The notes below the pieces were generated by a model. It was not told the origin of the DNA, ran no database searches, and saw nothing but the letters and a program-made list of their open reading frames with translations. The translations under genes and the position numbers were made by a program. 42,224 nt of DNA. Origin: Lachnoclostridium edouardi. GTDB taxonomy: Bacteria; Bacillota; Clostridia; Lachnospirales; Lachnospiraceae. Below, one piece after another: positions 40,379 through 42,224 of the stretch. The stretch spans positions 2,068,187 through 2,110,410 of the forward strand of contig NZ_OESQ01000001.1 in the NCBI RefSeq assembly GCF_900240245.1, written 5' to 3'. Numbering within the stretch: position 1 is the first letter of the stretch; each line of letters opens with the position of its first letter.

Positions 40379-42055
40379 TTATAGTTTATAATTAAAAATG
40401 GTGTTTATTTGAGTTTCAGATAGAAAGTAATTCGTTAAAGGAAGATGAAATTTATCAGCTAGGTCATTTATAAAAGTACAATCCCTTGTGGTGTTTATAT
40501 ATTTATGTTCGCCTTTTGTTACCCTGAAATCTTTAATGAATCTAAATATATCTGAAGTTGAATATTTTTCATCCAGTATCTTAAATTGAAAAATCCTCTC
40601 TAAGAGAACTGTTAAATAGCAAATCAAAAAGTGGCCTTTAATCGTATTTTCTTTTTGAAGAAATACCGGCCGTGCATCCAGGTCTGATTTCATAATCTTA
40701 AAGGATTCTTCAATTCTCCACAGATTATGGTAAGTACAGTAAATATCCTGATCTGTCATCTGGGTTTCGGATGTGACCAGAAGATTGTATCCGGCAAGTT
40801 CGAGGTCCTTATCGATGGCAGCCTGATTAATCCTTGTTTTTGCTTTATTTCCTGTTTTATCTGTGAAATCCACATATTTTCCTGCTTCTCCAAAGTCATT
40901 CCTTTTGGCTTGTGACAGGGTAAGTGCTTTTGCTTTTTCTACAAGGCGGTTTATTTCATATCTTTTTTTTGCAGCAAGGGAAGGATTGTAGGTAACCAGG
41001 CGTTTCTCTGTAAGCATAATGGTCTGTTTTTTTCCGTTATACTCTATGGAATAAGGAAAAGTATCAATACAGCTTTTATAGCGGTATAAAAGTTTTCCGC
41101 TTTTATCTTTGACATCTTTGTAATCCTGTTCTAATAATACCCAGGTTTTTTCTGTCGAAGGCAAGGTTTTTACAGATTTTGAAAACAGATAACCATCTCC
41201 ATTCTGTTTTGAAAACGCAATGTTTTGTGCACAATTAAGTCCTTTGTCTGCGACATGGATGGTTTTTCCCATGATATTGTTCCTATTTTTAAGTCCATCA
41301 ATCACATCACGTAGAATGGGTTTTTCTGACTCATTTCCCGGATACATCTTCATACCGACCGGAATCTGGTTCCGATCCAAAAGGAGCCCAAGACCGATGA
41401 TGGGTTCCTTTTTGTTTTCTTTGCTCGGTCCTTTTTTTCTGAAATCATCCTCCCTGTCTATTTCAAAATAGAAATTCGTACAATCAAAGTAAGAGTTTGA
41501 AGTATCCAGTCCATAAACAGCCGCAGTTTGTACAGTAAAGATCTCGATAAACTTTTCATAGTTTTCTCCCAAAAAGGCAAGACCATCAAGAAGCTGATCA
41601 TAGGAATAATGCGACGAATGGTACAGATTGGGAAGCACATCGTGGAATGTCCTGTTTTTACTGCATGGGCATACACCTCTTGCGTAGACTAATGTAGAAA
41701 TCAATTCATAAAGATCGAACTGAAAATCATATGTAAGATGAAAATAATTCACATACTTTTGGATTTTTAATTTCTCAAGGATTGCTTTCAGTGGAAAGTA
41801 TCCAAGATAAAGAGTTGGAGAAATGTCAGAAATTTTGCGGACACCTTCTTCTTTTCGTTGCTGGTTTAAGAGAGCTACTTCTTGTTGGTAAAAAGAGATT
41901 GGATCTTCCATGCCGTTCTTTTTCAGTGTTTCTACAGAGCCAAGGGATTTGTAGCATTTGTGAGCTGCCCCCTTTTTTTCCTGATTATAAAAACTGTCAT
42001 AAATCGCAAGATAAGTTCTGCCTTTTAAAGTTGTCTTTTTTAAAAAATATGCCAT
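40379..42055 (-). CDS. IS1634-family transposase
   Basis: The 558-residue DDE transposase starts MAYFLKKTTLKGRTYLAIYD at 42055, after GGAGGG. Catalytic residues fit the family: YFDCTNFYFEI (first Asp), HVADKGLNCAQNI (second Asp), and YHNLWRIEESFKIMKSDLDARPVF (Glu). No stop or frameshift is seen, so it looks intact. A frame extended to 42160 lacks a ribosome site. I could not define the terminal repeats of this element; its right end may lie outside the window. Confidence 0.9.
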   Translation of the reverse strand: MAYFLKKTTLKGRTYLAIYDSFYNQEKKGAAHKCYKSLGSVETLKKNGMEDPISFYQQEVALLNQQRKEEGVRKISDISPTLYLGYFPLKAILEKLKIQKYVNYFHLTYDFQFDLYELISTLVYARGVCPCSKNRTFHDVLPNLYHSSHYSYDQLLDGLAFLGENYEKFIEIFTVQTAAVYGLDTSNSYFDCTNFYFEIDREDDFRKKGPSKENKKEPIIGLGLLLDRNQIPVGMKMYPGNESEKPILRDVIDGLKNRNNIMGKTIHVADKGLNCAQNIAFSKQNGDGYLFSKSVKTLPSTEKTWVLLEQDYKDVKDKSGKLLYRYKSCIDTFPYSIEYNGKKQTIMLTEKRLVTYNPSLAAKKRYEINRLVEKAKALTLSQAKRNDFGEAGKYVDFTDKTGNKAKTRINQAAIDKDLELAGYNLLVTSETQMTDQDIYCTYHNLWRIEESFKIMKSDLDARPVFLQKENTIKGHFLICYLTVLLERIFQFKILDEKYSTSDIFRFIKDFRVTKGEHKYINTTRDCTFINDLADKFHLPLTNYFLSETQINTIFNYKL

Positions 42056-42094
42056 AGAATCCCTCCTCAAAAAGATAGCACCACTAACACTATT

Positions 42095-42123
42095 AGTATA
42101 TCGCAAAAAAAGAATTTTGAAAA
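42095..42123 (-). promoter_or_regulatory. Candidate promoter of the IS1634-type transposase
   Basis: On the minus strand TATACT lies at 42100-42095. A weak -35, TTTTCA, is 17 bases upstream (42123-42118). A small inverted repeat ACTAA/TTAGT lies just downstream. Confidence 0.4.
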
Positions 42124-42137
42124 GTTTTTTTGCAATA

Positions 42138-42159
42138 AAAAAAGCCTTATTTAAAGGCA
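42138..42159 (-). terminator. Terminator upstream of the IS1634-type transposase
   Basis: On the minus strand GCCTT-TAAAT-AAGGC is followed by seven T. It would block readthrough into the IS from the right. The remaining bases to 42224 show no gene. Confidence 0.6.
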
Positions 42160-42224
42160 TTTGTGAGGCTTCAGAGCAGAAAATACTCCTAAAGATTTCT
42201 AGTGCTAACTTCTAAAGACGGGTA

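Noticed and set aside
40379..42224. Terminal repeats of the IS1634-type element
   Set aside because: I compared both sides of the transposase gene and saw only weak, gapped similarity; the boundaries cannot be supported.

Overview
The window looks like chromosome from an anaerobic gut Firmicute of the Lachnospiraceae/Clostridiales type. The evidence is AGGAGG-type ribosome binding sites, AGA-rich and fairly AT-rich core genes, a sigma-54 purine/hydantoin-type catabolic locus, and clostridial mobile elements (TnpV, MobV, RepA_N and Cys-rich-VLP type genes). No species can be named from the sequence alone.

Layout. (1) 1-11.7 kb is one end of an integrative conjugative element carrying defence cargo. 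A relaxase gene on the minus strand is split, inside its histidine triad, by the 5' end of an Ll.LtrB-like group II intron that runs off the left edge. A mobC-like gene and a candidate oriT follow. A tight five-gene plus-strand operon then encodes a Fic protein with an HTH, type III Mod and Res, and a Hachiman-like nuclease/helicase pair (HamA/HamB). A decayed IS1182-type element and tnpV follow. (2) 11.75-21.4 kb is core chromosome: an LRR protein, a vWA protein and a MoxR ATPase in one operon, then a zinc-ribbon protein, an MBL-fold hydrolase, dihydroorotase (pyrC), a HAD phosphatase and an amino-acid ABC transporter. (3) 21.4-37.7 kb is a catabolic locus: a YgeV-like sigma-54 activator, repeated upstream activator sites, a textbook -24/-12 promoter, then ygeX, ygeY, a hydantoinase, an NCS1 permease and a D-aminoacylase-like gene.

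(4) That locus is interrupted by a complete 7.17-kb integrative mobilizable element (about 28818-35988). It carries a large serine recombinase, a small protein, a MobV relaxase, a RepA-N protein, a cysteine-rich protein and a plus-strand set of SUKH immunity, XRE regulator and two small orphan genes. It sits inside the 3' end of the permease gene. Joining the flanks at a shared AC dinucleotide restores an in-frame permease of 468 residues, and the element happens to supply a substitute tail that gives the same length. (5) 37.7-42.2 kb holds tRNA-Gly and tRNA-Phe, a YbgC-type thioesterase and a GNAT acetyltransferase, then an IS481-like element flanked by unusually long 25-bp direct repeats and an IS1634-type transposase.

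The most interesting points are the composite defence operon, the self-contained sigma-54 circuit, the base-level reconstruction of the element's target site with its polar effect on the catabolic operon, and a copied 3' end of the xre gene that marks immunity-cassette exchange inside the element.
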